Source of the DNA: Flavobacteriales bacterium UBA1820
Lineage (GTDB): Bacteria; Bacteroidota; Bacteroidia; Flavobacteriales; UBA1820
Length of the DNA: 13,042 nucleotides
Reading direction: 5' to 3'
Assembly: GCA_002314265.1 (NCBI GenBank)
Contig: DCEW01000058.1
Location: forward strand, 1-13,042
Part shown: positions 6,293-13,026 of the stretch, piece by piece
How positions within the stretch are numbered: position 1 is the stretch's first letter
Layout: every line of letters starts with the position of its first letter
Made by a program: the position numbers and the translations under genes
The notes under the pieces: model-generated
Told to the model about the DNA's origin: nothing
Databases searched by the model: none
The model's input: the letters and a program-made list of their open reading frames with translations, nothing else

Positions 6293-7870
6293 TTACGGCA
6301 GGTCGGTATAATCGCCCGCCTCGTCGCAGGCTGCCTGGATAAGCGAACGGTCGTCCTGCGTATCCTGGCCGGCATCCCAGAACATCACCCCGCCGACACC
6401 CTGGTCGATGCAGTAGCGTGTTTTTTCCTTGACAAAAGGCTGCCCGTTGTAGTAAACCGTCCCGGTGTACTTCGCGGTGGATACCTCTGCCTTGTAACCA
6501 TCGGGTCTTCCGCCCTGCCGCAGGATCTCTACATAGGAGACCGGCGTACCGTTGTGTTCCTCGTCGGAGGGACGGCCATACGCGGAAATACCGCCGACAA
6601 ACTTGTACTTGGGCATCTTCCGGGTACCTACCCAGTAGTTGTACCCAGTGCTCATCATGTCCAGCGCCAGACTTTTGGGATCCATATTGGCCCAACCCAG
6701 GTAGTTGTCGTAGCACATTACGTTAAACCAGTCCACATAGTCGAAGCATTCCGTTTCGATGGCGCTGGCTACGGCTCCCGTGTATTTCCCGGAGGTGATG
6801 GCCATCGTGAGCAGTTTGTTCACCGCCGGATCGTGCAGCCAGATGCTCAACTCACGCATCAGGGCCGTATTGCCCTTGTCCGATCCATCCGTGGTGCGGG
6901 GATACTCCCAGTCATTGTCCACGCCATCGAGATCGTACGTTTCCACGATGGTTTTGAGTGAAGTGATGAACTTGGCGCGGTTTTCCGGCGAAGCCGCCAT
7001 GGCCGCATACGAACCATCCGCACCGCTGCCTCCGCCTCCGAAGCATATCAGCACCTTTATCCCCAGCGACTTGCAACGGGTGACAAATTCGCGGAGCTTA
7101 TCGGGTTTTTCTACCGTAAGGGTATAGTCTTTATTCAGTTTGGCAAAAGAATAGCAAGCTACGGTGTACATCTGGAGAAATTCATCGGGCATGGCGGCCA
7201 GGTCGCGGTACGAGGGGAAGTAACCTACTTTCTGGAACTGGGTATTCTTCGGGGCTTTGTACAGCGGCTTTACCGTCAGGGTAAACTCGGCCTTGATCTC
7301 AGGATGCTCCTTGACCGTAGCGGTGATGACGGTCGTTCCGGCTTCCAAGGCCGTAATGTATCCCGTCTGGGTGATCGTCGCTACCTCTGTCTGAGAGCTG
7401 GTGTACTCCAGAGTACCGGCTTCGGTCGCATTTTCGGGGAGAACCTTCGCGGTGATCGTCGTGGTTTCCCCCATGTAAAGGGCGTCGACCTTTTGGGTAA
7501 ATTCAACTCCTGTAATCTCAATGGTCTCTACCATAAGGGTAAACTCGGCCTTGACCTCCGGACGGTCTTTCAGGCTCACCGAGATCACCGTCTGACCATC
7601 TTTAATAGCCGTTACCGTCCCTTGTGCATCGACAGTAGCCACCTCCGGCTTCGAACTGGCGAATACCAAGGTATAAGGCTCATCCGCATCGGCCGGAAAA
7701 GCCTTTACCTGCAGTTTGTGTGTCTGGCCAGGTGCCAGCGAAGAAGGCGTACTCGAGAACGAGAGGGAAGATACTTGTGTGAATTTGTCTTCCTTGGCGC
7801 AGGAGGTCATCAGTCCTACAAAAGCCGCAAGACCCAACAGATACAAAAATAACCGTTTTGTCATCTTCAT
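6293..7870 (-). CDS. Surface lipoprotein glycoside hydrolase family 18 with two Big2-like domains (long form 1)
   Basis: A 525-residue protein. Residues 1-23 are a lipoprotein signal with lipobox L-M-T-S-C24, followed by A-K-E-D, which fits the K-(D/E)2 surface-export signal described for Bacteroidota lipoproteins, so it is probably displayed outside the outer membrane. Residues about 33-115 and 117-200 are two bacterial Ig-like (Big2) domains, each ending in K-A-E-F-T-L, probably a spacer. The GH18 domain spans about 207-520: D315-G-V-D-N-D-W-E322 with catalytic E322, M385-C-Y-D388, and G-G-V-M-F-W-D (493-499), where the other three copies have Glu at the end. The SxGG position is C-F-G-G-G-G (276-281). 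The start at 7870 is the first Met; Met3 (7864) is the start that aligns with the paralogue and may be the real one. Chitinase or endo-beta-N-acetylglucosaminidase activity is expected; substrate not determinable. Confidence 0.93.
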   Translation of the reverse strand: MKMTKRLFLYLLGLAAFVGLMTSCAKEDKFTQVSSLSFSSTPSSLAPGQTHKLQVKAFPADADEPYTLVFASSKPEVATVDAQGTVTAIKDGQTVISVSLKDRPEVKAEFTLMVETIEITGVEFTQKVDALYMGETTTITAKVLPENATEAGTLEYTSSQTEVATITQTGYITALEAGTTVITATVKEHPEIKAEFTLTVKPLYKAPKNTQFQKVGYFPSYRDLAAMPDEFLQMYTVACYSFAKLNKDYTLTVEKPDKLREFVTRCKSLGIKVLICFGGGGSGADGSYAAMAASPENRAKFITSLKTIVETYDLDGVDNDWEYPRTTDGSDKGNTALMRELSIWLHDPAVNKLLTMAITSGKYTGAVASAIETECFDYVDWFNVMCYDNYLGWANMDPKSLALDMMSTGYNYWVGTRKMPKYKFVGGISAYGRPSDEEHNGTPVSYVEILRQGGRPDGYKAEVSTAKYTGTVYYNGQPFVKEKTRYCIDQGVGGVMFWDAGQDTQDDRSLIQAACDEAGDYTDLP

Positions 7871-7894
7871 TTGTTTTTTAATGGTTGTTATGAT
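7871..7894 (-). promoter_or_regulatory. Conserved pre-start element, copy 1
   Basis: The 24 bases directly ahead of the start codon of long GH18 gene 1 match 9698-9721, ahead of long GH18 gene 2, with a single mismatch. On the transcribed strand the element reads ATCATAACAACC, then A/C-TAAAAAACAA. Most other flanking DNA of the two genes has diverged, so the element may have been kept for translation initiation (A-rich, no Shine-Dalgarno) or may simply mark the edge of the duplicated unit. Confidence 0.5.
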
Positions 7895-8036
7895 ATTGTG
7901 ATATTCGATCCCTAATACTTATCTGCAGCCGGTAGAAACCACCCGAGACAGAATATTCTTGTCTTTTCAAAAACATGATTTCCTTCCATCGAAGAAAGGC
8001 TTGTATAGGTATTGTCCGTAATTTTTTAGTACTGCT

Positions 8037-8044
8037 CAAAAGTA
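8037..8044 (-). promoter_or_regulatory. -7 promoter element ahead of long GH18 gene 1
   Basis: The minus strand reads TACTTTTG, an exact match to TAnnTTTG, 15 bases beyond the terminator of the preceding gene. The expected -33 position falls in that terminator's T-run, and no clear TTTG is visible. Transcription from here gives a leader of roughly 160 nt before the ATG at 7870. The leader (7871-8030) is AT-rich and holds a 32-codon open frame (7878-7976) of doubtful meaning; I see no known riboswitch. Confidence 0.55.
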
Positions 8045-8059
8045 AAATAAAGAACGAGA

Positions 8060-8097
8060 AAAAAAAAAGCCGGGAATTCACATTCCCGGCTTTTTTT
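8060..8097 (-). terminator. Rho-independent terminator of long GH18 gene 2
   Basis: Perfect 9-bp stem GCCGGGAAT (8069-8077) and ATTCCCGGC (8082-8090) with a TCAC loop, flanked by A10 on the left and T7 on the right. On the minus strand it ends in a long U-run and begins about 17 bases after the stop codon of the gene at 8115-9683. The A/T symmetry would allow it to work on both strands, though no plus-strand gene needs it. Confidence 0.88.
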
Positions 8098-8114
8098 GTC
8101 AAGAAAAATATCGT

Positions 8115-9683
8115 TCACGGCAGGTCGGTATAGCCGTCCAGTTCATCGTAGGCTGCCTTGACCAGCGAACGGTCGTCCGAGACATCCTGTCCTACTTCCC
8201 AGAACATGATGCCCCCTACCCCCTGGTCGATGCAGTAGCGCGTTTTCTTTTGAACGAAAGGACGTCCGTTGTAGTACACGTCGCCCGTATAGGACGAGGA
8301 GCTCACATGTGCCTTGTAGCCGTCCGGATCGCCACCCTGAGCGAGAATGCCGGCATAGGTGAATGCCTTTCCGTTGTTTTGGCTGTCAGACGGACGGCCA
8401 TAGACCGAAATACCCCCGACAAACTTGTACTTGGGCATCGAGCGTTTGACTACCCAGTAATTGTACGAGATGGTCAACATCTCCAGCGGCAGGTCTTCCG
8501 GTTTCTTGTCGGCCCAGCCCAGATACGAGTCGTAGCACATGATATTGAACCAGTCCACATAGTCGAAGCATTCCGTCTCGATACCGTTGGACACCGCTCC
8601 CTCGTACACTCCGGGGGTGATGGCCATCGTGAGCAGTTTGTTCACCGCCGGATCGTGCAGCCAGGAGCTCAACTCGCGCATCAGTGCCGTATTGCCCGTA
8701 TGCGAGTTGTCCGAAGTCTTGGGGTATTCCCAGTCGTTGTCCACCCCGTCGAGATCATACGTCTCCACGATGGTTTTGAGCGAAGCGATGAACTTGGCCC
8801 GATTTTCCGGGGAAGCCACCATCTTGACGTATTTCTCGTGAGAACTTCCGCCGCCATAGAAGCAGATCACCACCTTCACACCCAACGACTTGCAACGATC
8901 GACCAGTTGCTGGAACTTGGCCGGCTGCTGGATGGTGAGTGTATAATCGTCGTTCATCTCGGCAAAGGCATAGCAAGCCACATCCAGCATCTGGAGGTAC
9001 TCGTCCGACATGGCCGTTATGCTGCGGTACGAGGGGAAATAACCCACTTTCCGGAACTGGGTATTCTTCGGGGCTTTGTACAACTGTTTTACTTCCAAGG
9101 TAAACTCGGCCTTGATCTCAGGATGCTCCTTGACCGTAACCGTGATGATGGTCGTACCGGCTTCCAGAGCCGTGATGTATCCCGTCTGGGTGATCGAAGC
9201 TACCTCAGGCTGGGAACTGGTGTATTCCACCGCTCCGCTTTCCGTTGCATTCTCGGGCAGGACTCGCGTGGACACCGAGAAGGTCTGTCCGATGAAAAGA
9301 GTCGATACTTTCTCGGTAAACTCCACCCCCGTGATCCGGATGATCTCCACCGTCAGGGTAAACTCGGCCTTGACCTCCGGGCGGTCTTTCAGGCTTACCG
9401 AGATCACCGTCTGCCCCTCTTGGAGAGCCGTTATCGTCCCCAGCTCGTCGACAGTAGCTACCGTGGGCTTCGAACTGGTGAATACCAGCGTGTAAGGCTC
9501 GTCCGCCCCGGCCGGGAAAGTCTTTACCTGCAGTTTGTGCGTCTGCCCGGGTGCCAGCGAGGACGGGGCTCCGGAGAACGAAAGGGACGAGATCTGGGTG
9601 AACTTCTCGTCCTTGGCGCAGGAGGTCAGCAGCCCCATGACGGACACCAGGCCCAACAGGTACAGTAACAGTCGTTTTGTCAT
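8115..9683 (-). CDS. Surface lipoprotein glycoside hydrolase family 18 with two Big2-like domains (long form 2)
   Basis: A 522-residue paralogue of the gene at 6293-7870, similar along its full length including the C-terminal Y-T-D-L-P. Lipobox L-L-T-S-C22 is followed by A-K-D-E, again a K-(D/E)2 surface-export signal. Two Big2-like domains lie at about 31-113 and 115-198. The GH18 domain is at about 205-517 with a complete D312-G-V-D-N-D-W-E319, M382-C-Y-D385 and G-G-I-M-F-W-E (490-496). By these motifs it is the long copy with the most canonical active site. The SxGG site reads C-F-Y-G-G-G (274-279), Cys replacing Ser. Directly ahead of the ATG are four CAAA repeats and a 24-nt element shared with the other long gene. 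It has its own terminator and lies 273 bases after pgi. Function as for the family: cleavage next to beta-linked N-acetylglucosamine, probably at the cell surface. Confidence 0.94.
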   Translation of the reverse strand: MTKRLLLYLLGLVSVMGLLTSCAKDEKFTQISSLSFSGAPSSLAPGQTHKLQVKTFPAGADEPYTLVFTSSKPTVATVDELGTITALQEGQTVISVSLKDRPEVKAEFTLTVEIIRITGVEFTEKVSTLFIGQTFSVSTRVLPENATESGAVEYTSSQPEVASITQTGYITALEAGTTIITVTVKEHPEIKAEFTLEVKQLYKAPKNTQFRKVGYFPSYRSITAMSDEYLQMLDVACYAFAEMNDDYTLTIQQPAKFQQLVDRCKSLGVKVVICFYGGGSSHEKYVKMVASPENRAKFIASLKTIVETYDLDGVDNDWEYPKTSDNSHTGNTALMRELSSWLHDPAVNKLLTMAITPGVYEGAVSNGIETECFDYVDWFNIMCYDSYLGWADKKPEDLPLEMLTISYNYWVVKRSMPKYKFVGGISVYGRPSDSQNNGKAFTYAGILAQGGDPDGYKAHVSSSSYTGDVYYNGRPFVQKKTRYCIDQGVGGIMFWEVGQDVSDDRSLVKAAYDELDGYTDLP

Positions 9684-9684
9684 C

Positions 9685-9700
9685 TTTGTTTGTTTGTTTG
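9685..9700. repeat. Tetranucleotide repeat (TTTG)4, reading CAAA on the transcribed strand
   Basis: Four perfect TTTG units lie one base ahead of the ATG of long GH18 gene 2, between the start codon and the conserved AAAAAAC element. The other long GH18 gene has only one unit there. The spacing between the element and the aligned ATG is 14 nt here and 6 nt there, a difference of exactly two units. The tract is short for a contingency locus, so length variation is possible but unproven. Confidence 0.75.
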
Positions 9701-9721
9701 TTTTTTAGTGGTTGTTATGAT
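9698..9721 (-). promoter_or_regulatory. Conserved pre-start element, copy 2
   Basis: This is the second copy of the 24-base element described at 7871-7894, with one mismatch. It is pushed eight bases further from the aligned start codon by the extra CAAA units. Upstream of it the two leaders share little by eye. Confidence 0.5.
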
Positions 9722-9782
9722 TCTGGTTTTGTGGTCGTCTTTACAGGCCGATGGCCGAAATCCTGCTGCGCCCTTTCGGACT

Positions 9783-9879
9783 TCTCGTCCCTAGAAAAAA
9801 TATCCCGCCGAAGACCCTTTCGCCTATCTCCTTGCATTCCTGCAAAGAAATACGCAAAAAAGCCTTCGGCGGGACGAGA
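9783..9879 (-). terminator. Large hairpin with U-tract between pgi and long GH18 gene 2
   Basis: Plus-strand arms CCCGCCGAAG (9804-9813) and CTTCGGCGGG (9864-9873) form a perfect 10-bp stem. On the minus strand the second arm is followed by ATATTTTTT, as in an intrinsic terminator; it could end pgi transcription. The 50-base loop contains a small hairpin (TTGCA 9832-9836, TGCAA 9841-9845). A further six base pairs (TCTCGT 9783-9788 with ACGAGA 9874-9879) can close the structure outside the U-tract as a 15-base bulge. No exact TAnnTTTG is found in 9684-9956, so whether this is only a terminator or part of the GH18 leader is open. Confidence 0.55.
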
Positions 9880-9956
9880 TGGAAATCATCGGAGGGGGAC
9901 GGCAAGGACAAATTACTTGGTCATTCCATATCTGATGCAGGGGGAATCATACGAAT

Positions 9957-11609
9957 TTACTCCCGCATCGCCTTGTAAGCATTGATCAGCCCGTTGGTCG
10001 AACTGTCGTGCGAGGTAACGGGACGGTCGTCGCGCAGTTCGGGAAGGATCCTTCCGGCCAGTTGTTTGCCCAACTCCACTCCCCACTGGTCGAACGAGAA
10101 GATATTCCAGATGACCCCCTGCACGAAGATCTTGTGCTCGTACATGGCGATCAGCGACCCGAGGGTACGGGGAGTGAGCAGCGGGAAGAGGATGGAATTG
10201 GTCGGACGGTTGCCGTCGAATATCTTGTATTCTTTCAGGAAGTCGATCTCCTGTTGTGTCTTGCCGGCCTGGCGGAGTTCCTCTACCACCACCTCTTCGG
10301 ATTTGCCGAAAGCCAATGCCTCGGTCTGGGCAAAGAAATTGGACAGGAGTTTGAGATGATGGTCGCCGATGGGGTTGAGCGAACGGGCCGGTGCGAGAAA
10401 ATCGGCCGGGATGAGTTTTGTTCCCTGATGGATCAGCTGGTAGAAGGCATGCTGACCGTTGGTGCCGGGTTCGCCCCAGACGATGGGACCGCTCTGGTAA
10501 TCCAGCGGCTGGCCGTCGCGGCTCACCGACTTGCCGTTGGACTCCATGTTCCCCTGCTGGAAATAGGCTGCAAAACGGTGCAGATACTGGTCGTAGGGCA
10601 GGATGGCTTCGGTCTCGGCACCGAAAAAGTCCGTGTACCAGATCCCGATGAGCGCCAGGGTAACCGGTATGTTCTTTTCGAAAGGCGTCGTGCGGAAATG
10701 TCGGTCCATCTCGAAGGCTCCCTCGAGCAGCTCCTCGAAACGCTCGAAACCCACCGCCAGTGCTATCGACAAACCGATCGCGCTCCAGAGCGAGTATCGG
10801 CCGCCGACCCAGTCCCAAAATTCGAACATGTTGGCCGTATCGATGCCGAACTTTTCCACTTCCGCCGCATTGGTGGACAGCGCCACGAAATGCCGCGCCA
10901 CATCCTGGTGCCGGGCCCCGGAAGCGAGGAACCAATCCTTGGCCGTGTGGGCGTTGGTCATCGTCTCCTGCGTGGTGAAAGTCTTGGAGGCAATGATGAA
11001 CAGCGTGGTCTCGGGGTCCAATCCCCGCAGCGTTTCCACGATGTGCGTCCCGTCCACATTGGAGACAAAATGTATGTTGAGCCGTGTACAGTAGTATTTC
11101 AAGGCTTCACACACCATGTGGGGTCCCAGATCCGACCCCCCGATGCCAATATTGACCACATCGGTGATCTCCCGTCCGGTATAGCCTTTCCACTGTCCGT
11201 CGATGACCTTCTGGGAAAAATCCTTCATCTGCCCCAACACTCGGTTTACATCGGGCATCACGTCGCGGCCGTCGACATACACCGGAGTATTGGCCCGGTT
11301 GCGCAAGGCGGTGTGCAACACCGCACGGTTTTCCGTCTGGTTGATCTTATCGCCGGTAAACATCTTTTCGATGGCATCGCCCACTTCCGTCTCGCGGGCC
11401 AGCTCGTAGAGCAGACGCATCGTCTTGTCGGTAACCAGATTTTTGGAAAAATCCACCAGGAGATCGCAGGCCTGGAGATGATATTTGTCAAAGCGGTGAG
11501 GATCGGCCGCGAAGAGTTCCGAGAGGGAGGTATCGTCCAGTTCGTCGATGTGGGTTTCGAGTTCCTCCCACGCACGGGTGGTTGTCGGATGGATCGTTTT
11601 CAAAGGCAT
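9957..11609 (-). CDS. pgi: Glucose-6-phosphate isomerase
   Basis: Cytoplasmic enzyme interconverting glucose 6-phosphate and fructose 6-phosphate in glycolysis and gluconeogenesis. The 550-residue length matches the long E. coli/eukaryote-type form. Both PGI signature regions are present: D266[13 protein letters not shown] and the C-terminal block from G484 through F506-D-Q-W-G-V-E-L-G-K515. Catalytic residues can be placed as E356 (in N-M-E-S-N-G-K), H387 (in G-T-N-G-Q-H) and K515. The phosphate-binding stretches N153-I-G-I-G-G-S and S208-K-T-F-T-T are intact. The start at 11609 gives a normal N-terminus. It is divergent from comF and lies upstream of the GH18 array; the hairpin at 9783-9879 probably separates them. 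The link to GlcNAc catabolism (product fructose 6-phosphate) is at most indirect. Identification is secure. Confidence 0.98.
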   Translation of the reverse strand: MPLKTIHPTTTRAWEELETHIDELDDTSLSELFAADPHRFDKYHLQACDLLVDFSKNLVTDKTMRLLYELARETEVGDAIEKMFTGDKINQTENRAVLHTALRNRANTPVYVDGRDVMPDVNRVLGQMKDFSQKVIDGQWKGYTGREITDVVNIGIGGSDLGPHMVCEALKYYCTRLNIHFVSNVDGTHIVETLRGLDPETTLFIIASKTFTTQETMTNAHTAKDWFLASGARHQDVARHFVALSTNAAEVEKFGIDTANMFEFWDWVGGRYSLWSAIGLSIALAVGFERFEELLEGAFEMDRHFRTTPFEKNIPVTLALIGIWYTDFFGAETEAILPYDQYLHRFAAYFQQGNMESNGKSVSRDGQPLDYQSGPIVWGEPGTNGQHAFYQLIHQGTKLIPADFLAPARSLNPIGDHHLKLLSNFFAQTEALAFGKSEEVVVEELRQAGKTQQEIDFLKEYKIFDGNRPTNSILFPLLTPRTLGSLIAMYEHKIFVQGVIWNIFSFDQWGVELGKQLAGRILPELRDDRPVTSHDSSTNGLINAYKAMRE

Positions 11610-11657
11610 AAGGTCGGTAGTATTTGTATCATGCCGTTAAAAATAGCATAAAAAAGC

Positions 11658-11665
11658 TATATTTG
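11658..11665 (+). promoter_or_regulatory. -7 promoter element for comF in the divergent pgi-comF region
   Basis: TATATTTG matches the Bacteroidota consensus exactly. A start of transcription around 11672 would put the first ATG (11677) almost at the 5' end and the second (11722) about 50 nt in. No good -33 TTTG is found at the right distance. A TATTTTTA on the minus strand (11638-11645) is a weaker candidate for pgi. Confidence 0.5.
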
Positions 11666-11721
11666 TTCTTAAAAAAATGCCCTCGCTTCATTTTTTTCCG
11701 CGAGCCCGAAAAGTTCCTGCC

Positions 11722-12438
11722 ATGATCCCCCTGCAAACCCTCCGGGAGGCCTTCTCCCGGCTCTGTGCCGACGTGATGAGCGTAGTAGCTCCCCCGGTGT
11801 GTCCGGTATGCGGAGCGGTGCTCGTACAAGGGGAGGAATACCTGTGCGCCGGATGCCTCTCCCGCCTGGAACACACCGGATACGCCACCGTCCCCGGCAA
11901 TCCCATGGAACAACGCCTGGAACGCCTCACCGGAAGACACGTTCCCGCCCTGGCACTCTCGGTGTACACCCACGGAGAAGTATCGGGCCGGATGGTCGCC
12001 GCCTTCAAATACGGCGGGGCGCGCACCCTGGCCGTGTACGCCGGCGAGCTCCTCGGGGAAGCGCTCCAGGCCTCGGGCCGCTTCGAAGGATACCACGCCC
12101 TGGTCCCCGTTCCCCTGCACCCCCGCCGCCAGCGCAGCCGGGGATACAACCAGGCCGCCGAATTGTGCCGGGGTATGCAGCACACCTGCGGGATTCCCTT
12201 CGAAGAGCTGTTGGTGCGCACCCACGCCACCCGCCAGCAAGCCTCCTTGGGGCGGCAGGCACGCCTGCAAAATCTTCAGCACGTCTTCGCCGTGCGGAAA
12301 GGCGCCCACGTACAAAACGGACGGTACATCCTGGTGGACGACGTCTTCACCACCGGCATGACTACCGCCACGGCCGTCGACGCGCTGTACAGCGCCGGAG
12401 CACGGGAAGTCGCGGTAGCCTGCTTGTGCGCCGGGTGA
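11722..12438 (+). CDS. comF: ComF family phosphoribosyltransferase-like protein
   Basis: A 238-residue protein of the ComF/GntX family, linked to use of incoming DNA in competent bacteria. The N-terminus has a zinc-ribbon type pair, C27-P-V-C30 and C42-A-G-C45. The conserved family stretch V128-P-V-P-L-H-P-x-R-x-x-x-R-G-Y-N-Q-A lies mid-protein, and the type I phosphoribosyltransferase PRPP loop reads I-L-V-D206-D207-V-F-T-T-G-M-T-T (203-215). The start at 11722 places the first Cys pair at residues 27-30, as in many homologues. An in-frame ATG at 11677 would add 15 residues, but the predicted promoter would leave almost no leader. It is the only plus-strand gene and stands alone, between divergent pgi and a convergent membrane gene. 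Biochemical activity is not established for most members. Confidence 0.92.
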   Translation: MIPLQTLREAFSRLCADVMSVVAPPVCPVCGAVLVQGEEYLCAGCLSRLEHTGYATVPGNPMEQRLERLTGRHVPALALSVYTHGEVSGRMVAAFKYGGARTLAVYAGELLGEALQASGRFEGYHALVPVPLHPRRQRSRGYNQAAELCRGMQHTCGIPFEELLVRTHATRQQASLGRQARLQNLQHVFAVRKGAHVQNGRYILVDDVFTTGMTTATAVDALYSAGAREVAVACLCAG

Positions 12439-12523
12439 TCTTTTTGGACGAAATCAACCGCACCCGCATCCGGCCGCTTTTGCCGTCCCCTTCCGCACCT
12501 TCGCCCTTCTCTCCCCTCTCCTG

Positions 12524-12557
12524 AAAACGAAAACCGCCCGGGGCAGATCCCGGGCGG
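12524..12557 (-). terminator. Rho-independent terminator of the DUF4293 gene
   Basis: A 9-bp stem CCGCCCGGG (12534-12542) and CCCGGGCGG (12549-12557) with a GCAGAT loop. On the minus strand it is followed by TTTTCGTTTTC and comes about 30 bases after the gene's stop. On the plus strand no T-run follows, so it is a poorer terminator for comF, whose own end (12439-12523) shows no hairpin I can support. Confidence 0.75.
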
Positions 12558-12587
12558 CAACGCATTTAACTAAGTATCGTTATGTCC

Positions 12588-12989
12588 TCATCGCAATCGG
12601 TCGGCCGATTTTACGATCCGCAGGTCCTTTTTTACGGCACGCGAAGCGCACAGCGCAGCGACCGTAGAAGCGAAAAGCAGCAAAAGGCCCCACGTCTCAA
12701 TACCCTTCTCAGGGGACGAAACCCCTCCGGATAGATTCAGCCCGCGAAGAACGAAGATGACAAAAACAATCGCATTGATCAGGATAACCATCCGCGCCAG
12801 CACATGCTGGAGGGCAAGGTGCTTGAACAGAAAGATGGTTACCAGCGACACAGCGGCCGAAATCCAGATTAAGACCTCAGCCAGGGAGTTGTCGGCCACC
12901 CACCGGGGGGAGAAACCCCACAGGACAGACCCCGCCGCCAGCAGAGCTGCCGCCAGAAAATAAAGTGCCTGTACCCGTTGCAGGATCAT
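12588..12989 (-). CDS. DUF4293 family membrane protein
   Basis: A 133-residue protein with four predicted membrane helices (about 8-26, 37-56, 63-82 and 99-114) and a short, charged cytoplasmic-type tail. The start M-I-L-Q-R-V-Q and the end R-A-V-K-K-D-x-x-I-V-K-S-A-D-R-L-R are typical of the DUF4293 family, which is found in Bacteroidota and has no known function. The length is normal, so the gene is complete. It has its own -7 promoter element upstream and a strong terminator downstream, so it appears to be a single-gene unit convergent with comF. Confidence 0.88.
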   Translation of the reverse strand: MILQRVQALYFLAAALLAAGSVLWGFSPRWVADNSLAEVLIWISAAVSLVTIFLFKHLALQHVLARMVILINAIVFVIFVLRGLNLSGGVSSPEKGIETWGLLLLFASTVAALCASRAVKKDLRIVKSADRLR

Positions 12990-13018
12990 CCGATGGATTC
13001 CGATTGGTTTTGCGGGTA

Positions 13019-13026
13019 CAAATATA
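13019..13026 (-). promoter_or_regulatory. -7 promoter element for the DUF4293 gene
   Basis: The minus strand reads TATATTTG, an exact match to TAnnTTTG and the same octamer as ahead of comF, 29 bases before the ATG at 12989. The -33 region would lie outside the window. Confidence 0.6.

Noticed and set aside
4066..9683. Polysaccharide-utilization locus of the SusCD type
   Set aside because: No SusC-like TonB receptor, SusD-like lipoprotein, hybrid two-component system or sigma/anti-sigma pair is present in the window.
10008..11651. A 547-codon plus-strand open frame opposite pgi, and similar long frames at 2285-4129, 4081-4977, 5024-6178 and 8250-9668
   Set aside because: All mirror real minus-strand genes with recognisable domains. 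None shows its own motifs, signal peptide or promoter, so they are codon-bias shadows.
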